This document shows, piece by piece, positions 1 to 8,715 of a stretch of 16,853 bases of DNA (positions within the stretch are counted from its first letter, which is position 1; the number at the start of each line of letters is the position of its first letter). Position numbers and translations under genes: made by a program. The notes beneath the pieces are model-generated. The model saw only the letters and a program-made list of their open reading frames with translations, was not told where the DNA came from and did no database searches. Where the stretch lies: assembly GCA_002448495.1 (NCBI GenBank), contig DJYL01000089.1:1-16853 (forward strand). Reading direction: 5' to 3'. The DNA comes from Pseudoselenomonas ruminantium. Its GTDB lineage: Bacteria; Bacillota; Negativicutes; Selenomonadales; Selenomonadaceae.

Positions 1-308
1 CTGATTGGCGCACTGACATCAAAGCGAAGGTATTGCGGCACATAACCGATAATCGGCTGCCCCTTGCGCCGCCCGTCAGCCGCCGTATACTGCAAGCTGC
101 CCTTATGCGCCACCTCGCCCAAAATGGCCTTTAAGAGCGTACTCTTGCCCGCCCCATTAGGGCCAATCAAAGCCGTCAACTGACCGCAATGCAAATGCAG
201 ATTAACGTCTTCAAAAATGGTCAGATTTCCAATCCGGACACTAAAATTTTCAATTTTTGTACAGCACAGCTTGGCACAGTCACTGGAAGATGATGCCCTA
301 TGGTGCAT
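1..308 (-). CDS. Metal (zinc-type) ABC transporter ATP-binding protein, N-terminal part
   Basis: This is the first 102 codons of an ABC ATPase, cut by the left window edge. It would energise uptake of a metal ion, probably zinc or manganese, through a membrane permease encoded beyond the window. The Walker A motif GPNGAGKST is visible at about residues 50-58, and the Q-loop region reads IGYVPQ near residue 91. The spacing and the short nucleotide-binding fold resemble ZnuC/MntB-type ATPases. The start chosen is ATG at 308, with AGGA five bases upstream. An odd N-terminal extension of about 18 residues begins MHH and contains a Cys-x3-Cys-Cys cluster, which could bind metal. The gene follows ftsY by 42 bases on the same strand, so it may be transcribed with smc-ftsY. 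The metal specificity is inferred, and other ABC families cannot be excluded from this part alone. Confidence 0.75.
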   Translation of the reverse strand, partial: MHHRASSSSDCAKLCCTKIENFSVRIGNLTIFEDVNLHLHCGQLTALIGPNGAGKSTLLKAILGEVAHKGSLQYTAADGRRKGQPIIGYVPQYLRFDVSAPI

Positions 309-350
309 AATATTCCTAAACAATATTCCCGCTCCACATCAAAATGATTC

Positions 351-1268
351 TTATTCCTTGGCAAAAAGCGCCTTGGCAAAGTCTTCAGCCACGAAGGGGC
401 GCAAATCCTCAATCCCCTCGCCCACGCCAATCCACTTCACCGGCATGGAAAGCTGGCTCTTGATGCCAATGACCACGCCGCCCTTGGCCGTGCCGTCCAG
501 TTTGGTCAGCACCACACCGGAAATCGGTGCGGCCTTGGTAAAGAGTTCAGCCTGACTGATGGCATTCTGCCCCGTGGTGGCATCAAGCACCAGCAGGGTT
601 TCATGCGGTGCTCCAGGGATTTCCCGGCCAATCACACGGTTGATTTTTTCCAGTTCCTGCATGAGGTTGGATTTATTCTGCAAGCGGCCGGCGGTATCGA
701 TAAGCAGAACATCGATATTGCGAGCTGTGGCGGCCTTCACGGCATCATAGGCTACAGCTGCCGGGTCAGAACCTTCTTCGTGCTTGATGAACTGAGCGCC
801 GCTGCGCTGCGCCCATACCTCGAGCTGGTCAATAGCTGCCGCACGGAAGGTATCTGCCGCCGCCAGCATAACGCTCTTGCCCTGCGCCTTGTAATAGGCA
901 GCCAGCTTGCCAATGGTCGTGGTCTTGCCGGCGCCGTTTACGCCGATAACCAGATGCACTGTCGGGCCGTTCTCCGCTACGCGGGTAGTATCTTCACCTG
1001 CGTTAAGGATTTCAGCAATTTCCTTTTCCAAGAAAGGCGTCAAATCCTCAGGACTATTGATTTCCTTTTTCTTAATGCCCTTACGCACAGCCGTCATAAG
1101 CTTTTCCGTGGTCTGCACGCCCACATCGGCCATAATCAGCGTTTCTTCCAGTTCATCGAGGAACTCATCATCAATATCAGCATAGCCGATAACCAATTTT
1201 TCAATCTTATTGGTCAGATTTTCGCGGGTCTTGTTCAGCCCCTTTTTCAACTTGTCAAAAAAACCCAT
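351..1268 (-). CDS. ftsY: Signal recognition particle receptor FtsY
   Basis: FtsY is the membrane-associated GTPase that receives ribosome-SRP complexes and hands nascent membrane proteins to the Sec translocon. The 305-residue protein has the compact form common in Firmicutes, without a long acidic A domain. A helical N domain covers about residues 1-90. The G domain shows G1 GVNGAGKTTT (109-118), DTFRAAA (139-145), DTAGR (191-195), TKLDGTAKGG (255-264) and the closing GVGEGIEDLRPF (281-292). The start ATG at 1268 has GAGGAG nine bases upstream. That ribosome site is formed by the last two sense codons of smc, so translation of the two genes is probably coupled. The gap to smc is six bases. 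Confidence 0.98.
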   Translation of the reverse strand: MGFFDKLKKGLNKTRENLTNKIEKLVIGYADIDDEFLDELEETLIMADVGVQTTEKLMTAVRKGIKKKEINSPEDLTPFLEKEIAEILNAGEDTTRVAENGPTVHLVIGVNGAGKTTTIGKLAAYYKAQGKSVMLAAADTFRAAAIDQLEVWAQRSGAQFIKHEEGSDPAAVAYDAVKAATARNIDVLLIDTAGRLQNKSNLMQELEKINRVIGREIPGAPHETLLVLDATTGQNAISQAELFTKAAPISGVVLTKLDGTAKGGVVIGIKSQLSMPVKWIGVGEGIEDLRPFVAEDFAKALFAKE

Positions 1269-1274
1269 ATTCTA

Positions 1275-4200
1275 CTACTCCTCTATTTCGTCTATTTTTA
1301 CAGATAAAATCTTCGATACGCCGGCATCTTCAATGGTGACACCGTACAACGTGTCCACAGCTTCCATAGTACCCTTACGATGGGTAACGACGATAAACTG
1401 CGTATTTTCGGCAAATTCCTTCAGGAAGGAACCAAAGCGCACCACATTGGCTTCATCCAAAGGCGCATCAATTTCGTCCAATACCGAAAACGGCGACGGA
1501 CGATAGCGCAGGAAGGAAAAGAGCAGGGCGATAACCGTAAGTGCACGCTCACCACCGGACAGCGCCGACAGGTTCTGCCGTTTCTTCTGCGGCAGGGTCA
1601 CGAGGATATCCACGCCGGAATTTAAGACATCCTCTTCATCCAGCAGTTTCAGTTCTGCCTTACCGCCGCCAAAGAGCCGCACAAAGATATCGGCAAAGTA
1701 CACCTGAATCTGGGCAAAGGCTTCCTTAAACTGCTTGGTCATGGCCTCGTCCATATCCGCTAAGATGCGTTCCAAATCCTCCTTGGCGGTGGTCAAATCT
1801 CCTGCCTGTTTGGCCATAAAGTCATGACGCTTGGAGAGTTCTTCGTATTCTTCGAGTGCATTGGGGTTTACCGGCCCCAATTCTTTTAACTTACGCTCCA
1901 AAGTCTGCATCTGGCTGCGGATTTCGGCGGGTTCTCCCTCCATGGCTTCTTCTGCCGCCCGTTCCGGGGTCAGGCCGTAATCCGCCAATATTTCCTCCTG
2001 CAGCTGCTCTAAGTGCATCTGCAATTTATTATCTGCCACTTCATGTTTTTGGATATTTTCCTGCAGGCGGTTGCGTTTCTGTGCAGCCTCATGGGCTTTC
2101 TTATCCGTGGCCTGGCTGGCTTCGAGCTTATCCATGCGCTCTTTGTAGATGTCCCCATGCTTGACCTGGCCTTCGTCATAAACATCCTGCCATGCCCGCT
2201 GCTGGTTCTCCAGCACCTGCAAACGTTCCACACTGTCGGAAAGCGTTTTGTCCAAATCCCGTTCTTCGCGTTCATTGTCCCGCAGAGCATTTTCACTGCT
2301 CAATTTCGCCTGCTGACGAAGCTCCAAAAACTGCCGGTTGCCCATAGCCTCCTGTTCTAAGCTCGCCCGCTTGACTTCCCGTTCGTGGATGAACTGTGCC
2401 AACGCATCGGCATCCTGTTCAATATCGGTCAGAGCATTGCAGATATCGGCTTCTTCCTGCGCTAGTTCCTTGTACTTTGCCTCAGCTGCGGCAGCTGCCC
2501 GTTTAGCCAGCACCTTTTTTTCCTGCAACTTGGCAAAGGATTTTTCCATAGCCGCCATGGCCTGCTCCAAATCGGCAATCAGCTTTTGCTGCTCCGTCAG
2601 ATTTTCGCCCAAACGCTCCAGATTGGTACTTAACTCTGCTCGTTTAATATGAGTGTCCTGCAAGCTGCGCTGTAATTCCTGCTGGTTTTCCTCGGCCTGT
2701 GCAACCGCCTTTTCCTTATCCTGACGGCTTTGGCTTAACTCCTGCTGTTTGGCAGAAAGTTTTGCTAAGTCGGCCTTGAGTTCCTCTATTTCACCGCTGC
2801 GGTTCAGGAAACTGGTCTCTGCATGCTGACGGCTGCCGCCGGACAAGGAACCGCCGGGATTTAAGAGTTCGCCGGACAAGGTGACAATCCGCAGGCGCTG
2901 TTCATGATTTTTGGCAATCCTCAAGGCATTGTCCAGATTATCCACAACCAATGTACGCGATAAAAGGAAATCCACTGCCTTTTGATAGGAGCCATCCACC
3001 TTGACGAGCTTATTGGCCCAGCCGACAACGCCGTCATCTGCACCTTCGCGGATGCTCTGCGAAGGACGAACTACCAGTGTGGATAAGGGCAGGAAGGTAA
3101 CACGCCCCTGCCGTTCCCGCTTTAAGTACTGAATCGCGGCTTTGGCCGTATCCGTATCTTTCGTGACTACATTCTGGAGATTGCCTCCCAGCGCCACTTC
3201 AACAGCGGTAATATACTCCCTGGGCACATCGATGAGTTCAGCCACTGCCCCGGCCACGCCGCTGCGCCAGCTTTCCTGCGCTCTGAGCACCGCTTTTACG
3301 GCTTTGCCGAAGCCCTCATAAGCCTGCTGCATCTTCTGCAGGAATTGAAGTTTGCTCTCCCCGCTTCTAAGCTGCTGTATGCACTCGTTTAGCTGACGGA
3401 TTGCAGCCTGTTGGTCTGCAAAAGCAGTATTTTTTTCCTGCTCGGCAGCATGGCTTTGCTGCTGCAGCTGCCGGATTCGGTCTTGCTCACGCTGTAAGTC
3501 CGCTTGCAGCTTATCCTGCAAATCCTCCAGTTCAGCCAGCTTATCCTTTGCCTGCTCCAGTTCCCGCTCGCGGTCTTCCTGACCATCCGTGCCATTTTGC
3601 AGATCCCGCTCAGCCAAAGCATATTCCTGCTGTTTGGCATTCCAGATAAGCTGCTGTTCTTCGCGGTTCTTCTGCAAAGCGCGGGCTTTGTCTTCTTCTT
3701 CGTGGATGCGCTTTGCCAGTTTCTTTTCCTTGGCCCGTTCTTTCTGCAAAAACTCATCCAATAACGTCAAATCCTGCTTATGCCGTCCTGCCTGTTCCGT
3801 AAGCCGGGCAATATCAGCCACAGCCATAGCAATTTCATGACTTAATTCCTGACGCCTGTCTAAAATTTTCTGGCGGGCGCCATCACTCTGATCCTGCCGC
3901 TCATGCAGCATGGCCAGTTCCTGAGCCGCTCCCTCCATCTTCTGGCGCAGGGCTTCATTTTTTTCCGCCTGTTCCTGCAAAGCCCGCTCCAAATCAATGA
4001 TTTCCTTGCCCAGCCGCTCTTTTTCTGCGGCTACCGCCTGCACTTCGGTATCTGCTGCCAGCGCTTCATCCCGCAGAGCGGATAATTTGGCATCATTTTC
4101 CTGTTTTTGCGCTGCTTCCCGCGAATAATCCTGCGCCAGCTTGCTCAGCTTGCACCGCTGATATTCTTCCTGCAATCCGTTGTAAATCCGGGTCTTTTCC

Positions 4201-4823
4201 GCATGGCGGGCTAATGGTTCCAGCTGATTTTCAATCTCGTGAATAATATCCTGCACGCGCACGAGATTGTTTTCCGTATCCGTAAGTTTTCTGACGGATT
4301 CCCGCTTGCGGTTGCGGTACTTGGTAATTCCCGCCGTTTCCTCGAAAAATGCCCTGCGGTCTTCCGGACGGCTGTTTAAGATATCGTCAATGCGGTTCTG
4401 ACCGATTATACTCATGCCGTCATGACCGATGCCCGTATCGGCAAAGAGATTATAGATATCCTTCAACCGACAGCGGGAGCGATTGATGTAAAATTCACTT
4501 TCCCCGCTGCGGTACAGGCGGCGGGTCACCACCACTTCCCGGAAATCCACCGGCAGTGTGCCGTCATTGGCAAAGAACAGGGAAACCTCCGCCACACCCA
4601 AAGCCTTGCGGGAGGCCGAACCGGTAAAGATGATATCCTCCGCCTTGGTCCCGCGCAGGTTGCGGACATTCTGCTCACCCAGCACCCAGCGGATGGCATC
4701 GGTGATATTGCTCTTGCCACTGCCGTTCGGGCCAACGATAGCGGTTATCCCCTGGTCAAAATCTATGGTTATCTTATCTGCAAAGGACTTAAATCCATAA
4801 GCCTCCAAGCGTTTTAACTGCAA
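1275..4823 (-). CDS. smc: Chromosome segregation protein SMC
   Basis: SMC is the ATPase arm of the bacterial condensin complex and works with ScpA and ScpB to compact and separate chromosomes. The 1182-residue length is normal. The N-terminal head carries Walker A GPNGSGKSN (31-39). Two long glutamate-, lysine- and glutamine-rich coiled coils (about 170-510 and 670-1020) flank a hinge domain at about 520-665. The C-terminal head has the ABC signature LSGGERA (1088-1094) and Walker B ending SVLDEIDAPLDEANV near 1113-1127. The start codon is TTG at 4823, supported by GAGGTG six bases upstream and by the SMC N-terminus beginning directly there. No nearby ATG fits. ftsY follows six bases after the stop, the usual smc-ftsY pairing in Firmicutes. 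Confidence 0.98.
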   Translation of the reverse strand: MQLKRLEAYGFKSFADKITIDFDQGITAIVGPNGSGKSNITDAIRWVLGEQNVRNLRGTKAEDIIFTGSASRKALGVAEVSLFFANDGTLPVDFREVVVTRRLYRSGESEFYINRSRCRLKDIYNLFADTGIGHDGMSIIGQNRIDDILNSRPEDRRAFFEETAGITKYRNRKRESVRKLTDTENNLVRVQDIIHEIENQLEPLARHAEKTRIYNGLQEEYQRCKLSKLAQDYSREAAQKQENDAKLSALRDEALAADTEVQAVAAEKERLGKEIIDLERALQEQAEKNEALRQKMEGAAQELAMLHERQDQSDGARQKILDRRQELSHEIAMAVADIARLTEQAGRHKQDLTLLDEFLQKERAKEKKLAKRIHEEEDKARALQKNREEQQLIWNAKQQEYALAERDLQNGTDGQEDRERELEQAKDKLAELEDLQDKLQADLQREQDRIRQLQQQSHAAEQEKNTAFADQQAAIRQLNECIQQLRSGESKLQFLQKMQQAYEGFGKAVKAVLRAQESWRSGVAGAVAELIDVPREYITAVEVALGGNLQNVVTKDTDTAKAAIQYLKRERQGRVTFLPLSTLVVRPSQSIREGADDGVVGWANKLVKVDGSYQKAVDFLLSRTLVVDNLDNALRIAKNHEQRLRIVTLSGELLNPGGSLSGGSRQHAETSFLNRSGEIEELKADLAKLSAKQQELSQSRQDKEKAVAQAEENQQELQRSLQDTHIKRAELSTNLERLGENLTEQQKLIADLEQAMAAMEKSFAKLQEKKVLAKRAAAAAEAKYKELAQEEADICNALTDIEQDADALAQFIHEREVKRASLEQEAMGNRQFLELRQQAKLSSENALRDNEREERDLDKTLSDSVERLQVLENQQRAWQDVYDEGQVKHGDIYKERMDKLEASQATDKKAHEAAQKRNRLQENIQKHEVADNKLQMHLEQLQEEILADYGLTPERAAEEAMEGEPAEIRSQMQTLERKLKELGPVNPNALEEYEELSKRHDFMAKQAGDLTTAKEDLERILADMDEAMTKQFKEAFAQIQVYFADIFVRLFGGGKAELKLLDEEDVLNSGVDILVTLPQKKRQNLSALSGGERALTVIALLFSFLRYRPSPFSVLDEIDAPLDEANVVRFGSFLKEFAENTQFIVVTHRKGTMEAVDTLYGVTIEDAGVSKILSVKIDEIEE

Positions 4824-4947
4824 ACTCTACACCTCATTCACGATTCACACATATCTTATATCATAACATATTTACGCCCTTTGCGAAACCGTGTATAATA
4901 GATGGCAGATATATCTGAATTTTCATCTATAATGAGGAGGAAAGCAT
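4824..4947. promoter_or_regulatory. Divergent promoter region between smc and the rubredoxin fusion gene
   Basis: On the plus strand TTTACG (4871-4876), a 17-base spacer and a perfect TATAAT (4894-4899) form a good sigma-A type promoter, about 49 bases before the plus-strand start codon. An AGGAGG ribosome site lies at about 4934-4939. On the minus strand a weaker promoter for smc is possible, reading roughly TTTCGC, 17 bases, TATGAT on that strand. The smc promoter is a guess, the plus-strand one is fairly secure. Confidence 0.65.
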
Positions 4948-5568
4948 ATGAACCCCAAAGCCATGTTCAATATTTCCTATGGCCTCTATGTCCTGACCGC
5001 CAATCTGGATGGCAAGGACAATGGCTGCATCATCAACACCGTCACACAGGTAACCTCCGACCCCAATCAGATAACCATTGCCGTCAACAAACTGAACCAC
5101 ACCCGCGATATGATTGCCGCCAGTAAAAAATTTACCGCATCCATCATCAGTCAAAATGCCGATTTTGAACTATTCAAACGCTTCGGCTTCCAATCTGGGA
5201 AAAACGTAGATAAATTCGCGGGCTTCACAGCCGCCCAGCGCGGAGCCAACGATGCCATGATTATTAACGAAGGCACCAACGCCTATATCGCCGGCTGGGT
5301 CACGCAGGAAATCGACCTGGGCACCCATAGTCTTTTTATCGCCAGCGTTACCGATATGGATATATTAAACGATACCCCCGCAGCAACCTATACCTACTAT
5401 CACCAGAACATCAAGCCAAAACCGCAGGATCCCGCCCCTAATAAGAGCGGCAAAACCATCTGGCGCTGCAGGATTTGCGGTTATGAATACGAAGGCGATG
5501 AACTCCCCGCCGACTTCATCTGCCCCACCTGCAAACACCCGGCTTCGGATTTTGAAAAAGTTCAATAA
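4948..5568 (+). CDS. hrb: Flavin reductase-rubredoxin fusion (high molecular weight rubredoxin type)
   Basis: The protein has two domains. Residues 1-155 match the FMN-binding flavin reductase-like fold (conserved features include the SYGLYVLTA start and the LNHTRDMI segment). Residues 171-206 are a rubredoxin with iron ligands Cys174, Cys177, Cys192 and Cys195 in the pattern CRIC and CPTC. In Moorella and related anaerobes, proteins of this design pass electrons from NADH through FMN and rubredoxin iron to a flavodiiron protein that removes oxygen or nitric oxide. The same role is inferred here, but no flavodiiron gene is in the window. The start ATG is set by AGGAGG eight bases upstream. 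A proline-rich linker (about 155-168) separates the domains. The protein has no signal peptide and should be cytoplasmic. Confidence 0.9.
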   Translation: MNPKAMFNISYGLYVLTANLDGKDNGCIINTVTQVTSDPNQITIAVNKLNHTRDMIAASKKFTASIISQNADFELFKRFGFQSGKNVDKFAGFTAAQRGANDAMIINEGTNAYIAGWVTQEIDLGTHSLFIASVTDMDILNDTPAATYTYYHQNIKPKPQDPAPNKSGKTIWRCRICGYEYEGDELPADFICPTCKHPASDFEKVQ

Positions 5569-5658
5569 GCAGAAATTTATCATGACCAGGCAGGTAAACA
5601 CCATTGTCATAGCGAATATAAACCTATGATTTTTTCAAGTAAGGAAAGGCGTGGTATA

Positions 5659-6381
5659 GTGAAAGCATTTAAGAAAAAACTATTGATTGGTGCATTATCG
5701 GCTATGGTCTGCTGCAGCTTTACTTATGAGGCAGAGGCAGCTTCTTATCAAGGAGCAACCAATCAGGCGAAGGACATTACGAAACAAGATGATTTCAAGA
5801 CGATATCTGGTAATAAGCATACAGCGGTAGATTATTTGGTATTTGTCAATAAAACCCACAAGCTGCCGGATGATTATGAAGCAAAACTGCCCTTGATAAC
5901 GGTAAAAAATTCATTTGGCCGTGAGTTCCAGATTGAGCCGGAAACCTATCGTCATTTTGAACAGCTGCGCACTGTGCTAAAGCAGAAAGGCATTCAGATT
6001 GAACTGGATTCCGTATATCGCAGTGTAGCCCGCCAAAAGGAAATTGCAGCTGAATTTACCCAAAAGTATGGGGCTGACTATGTGAAGAAGTATGTAGCTG
6101 TTCCGGGGTATTCCGAACACCATACAGGCTTAGCCGTAGATATCTGTCTGGTCGTGGATGGAAAGATTATTGATGATAACGATGAAATGATTGCACAGAA
6201 GGAAATTTTTGCCCAAATTCATCCACTATTGACTGAATATGGCTTTATCCTACGCTATCCGCAGGGAAAAGATAATATCACCGGATACAGTTACGAGCCT
6301 TGGCACTTCCGCTATGTTGGCAAAGAAACTGCAAAAAAAATCAATGATGCGGGCTTGACCATGGAAGAATATATGAAATAA
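5659..6381 (+). CDS. Secreted VanY-type D-alanyl-D-alanine carboxypeptidase
   Basis: This is a predicted zinc peptidase that removes the last D-alanine from peptidoglycan stem peptides, acting outside the cytoplasmic membrane. The 240-residue form begins at GTG 5659, with AAGGAAAGG about nine bases upstream. The ATG at 5626 in the same frame has no ribosome site and would spoil the signal peptide. The signal peptide is KKK followed by a hydrophobic stretch, with likely cleavage after AEA (about residues 25-27). The catalytic domain shows the VanY zinc and active-site residues: R121 in SVYRS, SEHHTGLAVD (152-161, His154 and Asp161 as zinc ligands) and EPWH (213-216, Glu213 catalytic, His216 zinc). 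No resistance genes of a van cluster lie nearby, so a cell-wall maintenance role is more likely than glycopeptide resistance. Confidence 0.9.
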   Translation: MKAFKKKLLIGALSAMVCCSFTYEAEAASYQGATNQAKDITKQDDFKTISGNKHTAVDYLVFVNKTHKLPDDYEAKLPLITVKNSFGREFQIEPETYRHFEQLRTVLKQKGIQIELDSVYRSVARQKEIAAEFTQKYGADYVKKYVAVPGYSEHHTGLAVDICLVVDGKIIDDNDEMIAQKEIFAQIHPLLTEYGFILRYPQGKDNITGYSYEPWHFRYVGKETAKKINDAGLTMEEYMK

Positions 6382-6425
6382 ATAGTTCAAGATAATTTTG
6401 AGTACAAAAACGATTTCATAAGAGC

Positions 6426-6461
6426 AATAGGCTGCTGCACATAAAGGTGCAGCAGCCTATT
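6426..6461. terminator. Bidirectional terminator between the VanY-type gene and thrS
   Basis: A perfect 15-bp inverted repeat (6426-6440 and 6447-6461) encloses a six-base loop ATAAAG. It sits between two convergent genes. The plus-strand side ends in a short T run (TATTTT), so termination of the plus-strand gene is clear. The minus-strand tail is less T-rich, so it is a weaker terminator for thrS. Confidence 0.85.
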
Positions 6462-6489
6462 TTGACGTAAAAAAGATTGGGCTGTAATA

Positions 6490-8409
6490 TTAAAATTCTT
6501 CGCTCTTGCTGGCGATTTTTTCCTGAACGTATTTGATGAAGTCATCCACCTTCATCACTTCGCTGTCCTTCACACCACGTTTGCGAACAGCTGCCGTGCC
6601 GTCAGCCATTTCCTGATCACCGACCACCAGCGTGTACGGCGTCTTCTTGACCTGGCTTTCGCGGATTTTGTAACCCGTCTTTTCGTTGCGGTCATCCACT
6701 TCGACACGCAGGCCGAGGTCAAACATCTTCTTCTTGAGCTCATAAGCGTAATCGGCATGTTTGTCCGTAATCGGCAGGATGCGCACCTGTACCGGAGCCA
6801 GCCAAGTCGGGAATGCACCGGCATAGTTTTCAATCAGGATACCGATAAAGCGTTCAATCGAGCCGTAAACCACGCGATGCAGCATAACCGGACGATGCTT
6901 TTCGCCGTCTTCGCCCACATACGTCAGATCGAATTTTTCCGGCATCAGCATATCGAGCTGAATCGTACCGCACTGCCAGGTACGGCCAATGGAATCACGC
7001 AGATGGAAGTCAATCTTCGGGCCATAGAAAGCGCCATCACCCTCGTTGATGACATATTTGAGACCGCGATGCTCCAAGGCATTGCGCAGAGCATTCGTGG
7101 CATTCTCCCAGATTTCATCCGAGCCCATGGAATCCTCAGGACGCGTGGAAAGCTCTGCCGTATACGTCAGCCCGAACGTGCTGTACACTTCGTCAAAGAG
7201 GTCTATCGTATGCTGGATTTCTTCCTCAATCTGGTTCGGCGTAATAAAGAGATGCGCATCATCCTGCGTGAAGTTGCGGACACGGAACAGGCCATGGAGT
7301 GCGCCGGAGAGCTCGTGACGATGCACGATACCCAGTTCGCCAAGGCGCAGAGGCAGGTCACGATAGCTGTGCTGATGGGATTTATACACCAGCATACCGC
7401 CCGGGCAGTTCATGGGTTTTACGGCATAATCTTCATCATCAATCTTCGTGAAGTACATGTTTTCCTTGTAATGATCCCAATGGCCGGAAGTCTCCCAAAG
7501 CTTGCGGTTCATAATCATCGGCGTCTTGATTTCCTGATAGCCATAGCGGCGATGTACTTCGCGCCAGTAGTTGATGAGCTCGTTGCGAATGACCATGCCG
7601 TTCGGGTGGAAGAAGGGGAAGCCCGGGCCTTCTTCATGCAGGCTGAACAAATCCAGTTCCTTGCCCAGTTTGCGGTGGTCGCGCTTAGCCGCTTCTTCGA
7701 GCATGTGCAGGTATTCGTCAAGGTCAGCCTGCTTTTCAAAAGCCGTACCATAGATGCGCTGCAGCATCTTGTTCTTTTCGCTGCCGCGCCAGTATGCACC
7801 GGCCACACTCTGCAATTTCAAAGCCTTAACCTTGCCCGTGGATACGACATGGGGGCCGGCGCAGAGATCCGTGAACTCGCCCTGCGTATAAAGCGTAATC
7901 AGCGCATCTTCCGGCAGGTCGTTGATGAGTTCTACCTTATAGCTTTCGCCTTTTTCTTCAAACATCTTAAGGGCTTCGCTGCGGCTGACCTCCTTGCGTT
8001 CCAACTTGAGGTTTTCCTTGACGATTTTCTTCATTTCCTTCTCGATATCCTTGAGGTCAGCTTCACCAAGCTGTCTATCCATATCGATATCGTAGTAGAA
8101 ACCATTGTCAATCGCCGGGCCGATAGCCAGTTTTACATTATCGTCCTTGTAGAGGCGCTTTACGGCCTGTGCCAGAATATGGGATGCCGTGTGTCTGAGT
8201 GCCCAGCGGCCATCTGCTTCTTCAAACGTCAAAAACTCTACTGCACAGTCCTTATCAATAACCGTCGTGAGGTCTTTCGTTTCGCCGTCAATCTTGGCAG
8301 CCAAAACTTTCTTGGCCAGACTGTTGCTGACCTGTTTTACAAAATCCAGAACGCTGACGCCCGCTTCTACTTCGCGGACGGAACCGTCCTTCAACGTAAT
8401 CTTTAACAT
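6490..8409 (-). CDS. thrS: Threonyl-tRNA synthetase
   Basis: ThrRS attaches threonine to its tRNA and clears mis-attached serine. The 639-residue protein has the full bacterial order: TGS domain (about 1-62), editing domain with HTASH (73-77) and LCAGPH (182-187), class II catalytic core with MNCPGG (zinc ligand Cys335) and DDAH (zinc ligand His386), and a C-terminal anticodon-binding domain from about residue 545. ATG at 8409 is chosen as the start because AGGAGGG lies eight bases upstream and the TGS domain begins there. A start seven codons earlier is possible but would overlap the ribosome site. Expression is controlled by the T-box leader directly upstream. Confidence 0.98.
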   Translation of the reverse strand: MLKITLKDGSVREVEAGVSVLDFVKQVSNSLAKKVLAAKIDGETKDLTTVIDKDCAVEFLTFEEADGRWALRHTASHILAQAVKRLYKDDNVKLAIGPAIDNGFYYDIDMDRQLGEADLKDIEKEMKKIVKENLKLERKEVSRSEALKMFEEKGESYKVELINDLPEDALITLYTQGEFTDLCAGPHVVSTGKVKALKLQSVAGAYWRGSEKNKMLQRIYGTAFEKQADLDEYLHMLEEAAKRDHRKLGKELDLFSLHEEGPGFPFFHPNGMVIRNELINYWREVHRRYGYQEIKTPMIMNRKLWETSGHWDHYKENMYFTKIDDEDYAVKPMNCPGGMLVYKSHQHSYRDLPLRLGELGIVHRHELSGALHGLFRVRNFTQDDAHLFITPNQIEEEIQHTIDLFDEVYSTFGLTYTAELSTRPEDSMGSDEIWENATNALRNALEHRGLKYVINEGDGAFYGPKIDFHLRDSIGRTWQCGTIQLDMLMPEKFDLTYVGEDGEKHRPVMLHRVVYGSIERFIGILIENYAGAFPTWLAPVQVRILPITDKHADYAYELKKKMFDLGLRVEVDDRNEKTGYKIRESQVKKTPYTLVVGDQEMADGTAAVRKRGVKDSEVMKVDDFIKYVQEKIASKSEEF

Positions 8410-8421
8410 ACAATTCCCTCC

Positions 8422-8461
8422 TAAAATCAAAAAAGCTTCGTCCCTGAATAGGGACGAAGCT
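8422..8461 (-). terminator. Terminator arm of the thrS T-box
   Basis: A 12-bp perfect stem (8434-8445 with 8450-8461) closes a four-base loop and is followed on the minus strand by TTTTTT and a further T-rich stretch. The ribosome site of thrS comes right after it. It is the off state of the T-box switch. Confidence 0.93.
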
Positions 8462-8682
8462 ATCGCATCGTGGTTCCACCCTGATTGCCACTAGAATTCC
8501 AGCGGCCACTCAAGCTCTCGTAACGTAAGAGTCCCGTCCGGCAATACTAGCCAAAAGCGTTCCTGCCGGCAGCTCCAAAGTGGTAATCGCAACAACTAGC
8601 CCGAAACCATTTCACCAAACAGATTCCTCTCTAAGAGCCGTTCCCTTGCCATCATGTCTTTGTCTTTGCCTTTTACCGATAG
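8430..8682 (-). promoter_or_regulatory. T-box leader (threonine-type) of thrS
   Basis: T-box RNAs sense uncharged tRNA and let transcription continue only when the cognate amino acid is scarce. The 14-base T-box motif AGGGTGGAACCACG lies at 8469-8482 on the minus strand. Its AGGG can pair with TCCCT in the 5' arm of the terminator to form the antiterminator. Stem I has an AGAGAG segment and a GGTGAAA distal loop. The probable specifier is the threonine codon ACC at 8582-8584, followed by a purine, as the family expects. The terminator is a separate entry. The exact 5' end is set by the promoter at 8687-8715. Confidence 0.93.
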
Positions 8683-8686
8683 GCTT

Positions 8687-8715
8687 ATTATAGGTTGGTT
8701 AGATGGACATGTCAA
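8687..8715 (-). promoter_or_regulatory. Promoter of the thrS T-box transcript
   Basis: On the minus strand a perfect -35 TTGACA (8710-8715) and a perfect -10 TATAAT (8687-8692) are separated by exactly 17 bases. Transcription should begin near 8680, just before stem I of the T-box. Confidence 0.9.

Noticed and set aside
5626..5658. ATG at 5626 as the start of the VanY-type gene
   Set aside because: It has no ribosome site, and the resulting 11 extra residues would precede the signal peptide. GTG at 5659 has a good site.
5659..6381. Vancomycin resistance gene
   Set aside because: The VanY family includes many ordinary cell-wall carboxypeptidases, and no vanHAX-type or two-component genes are nearby.
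6757..8406. 549-residue plus-strand frame opposite thrS
   Set aside because: It is a long open frame on the antisense strand of a clearly coding gene, with no ribosome site or known domain. The same applies to the 501-residue plus-strand frame opposite ilvD (12130-13635).
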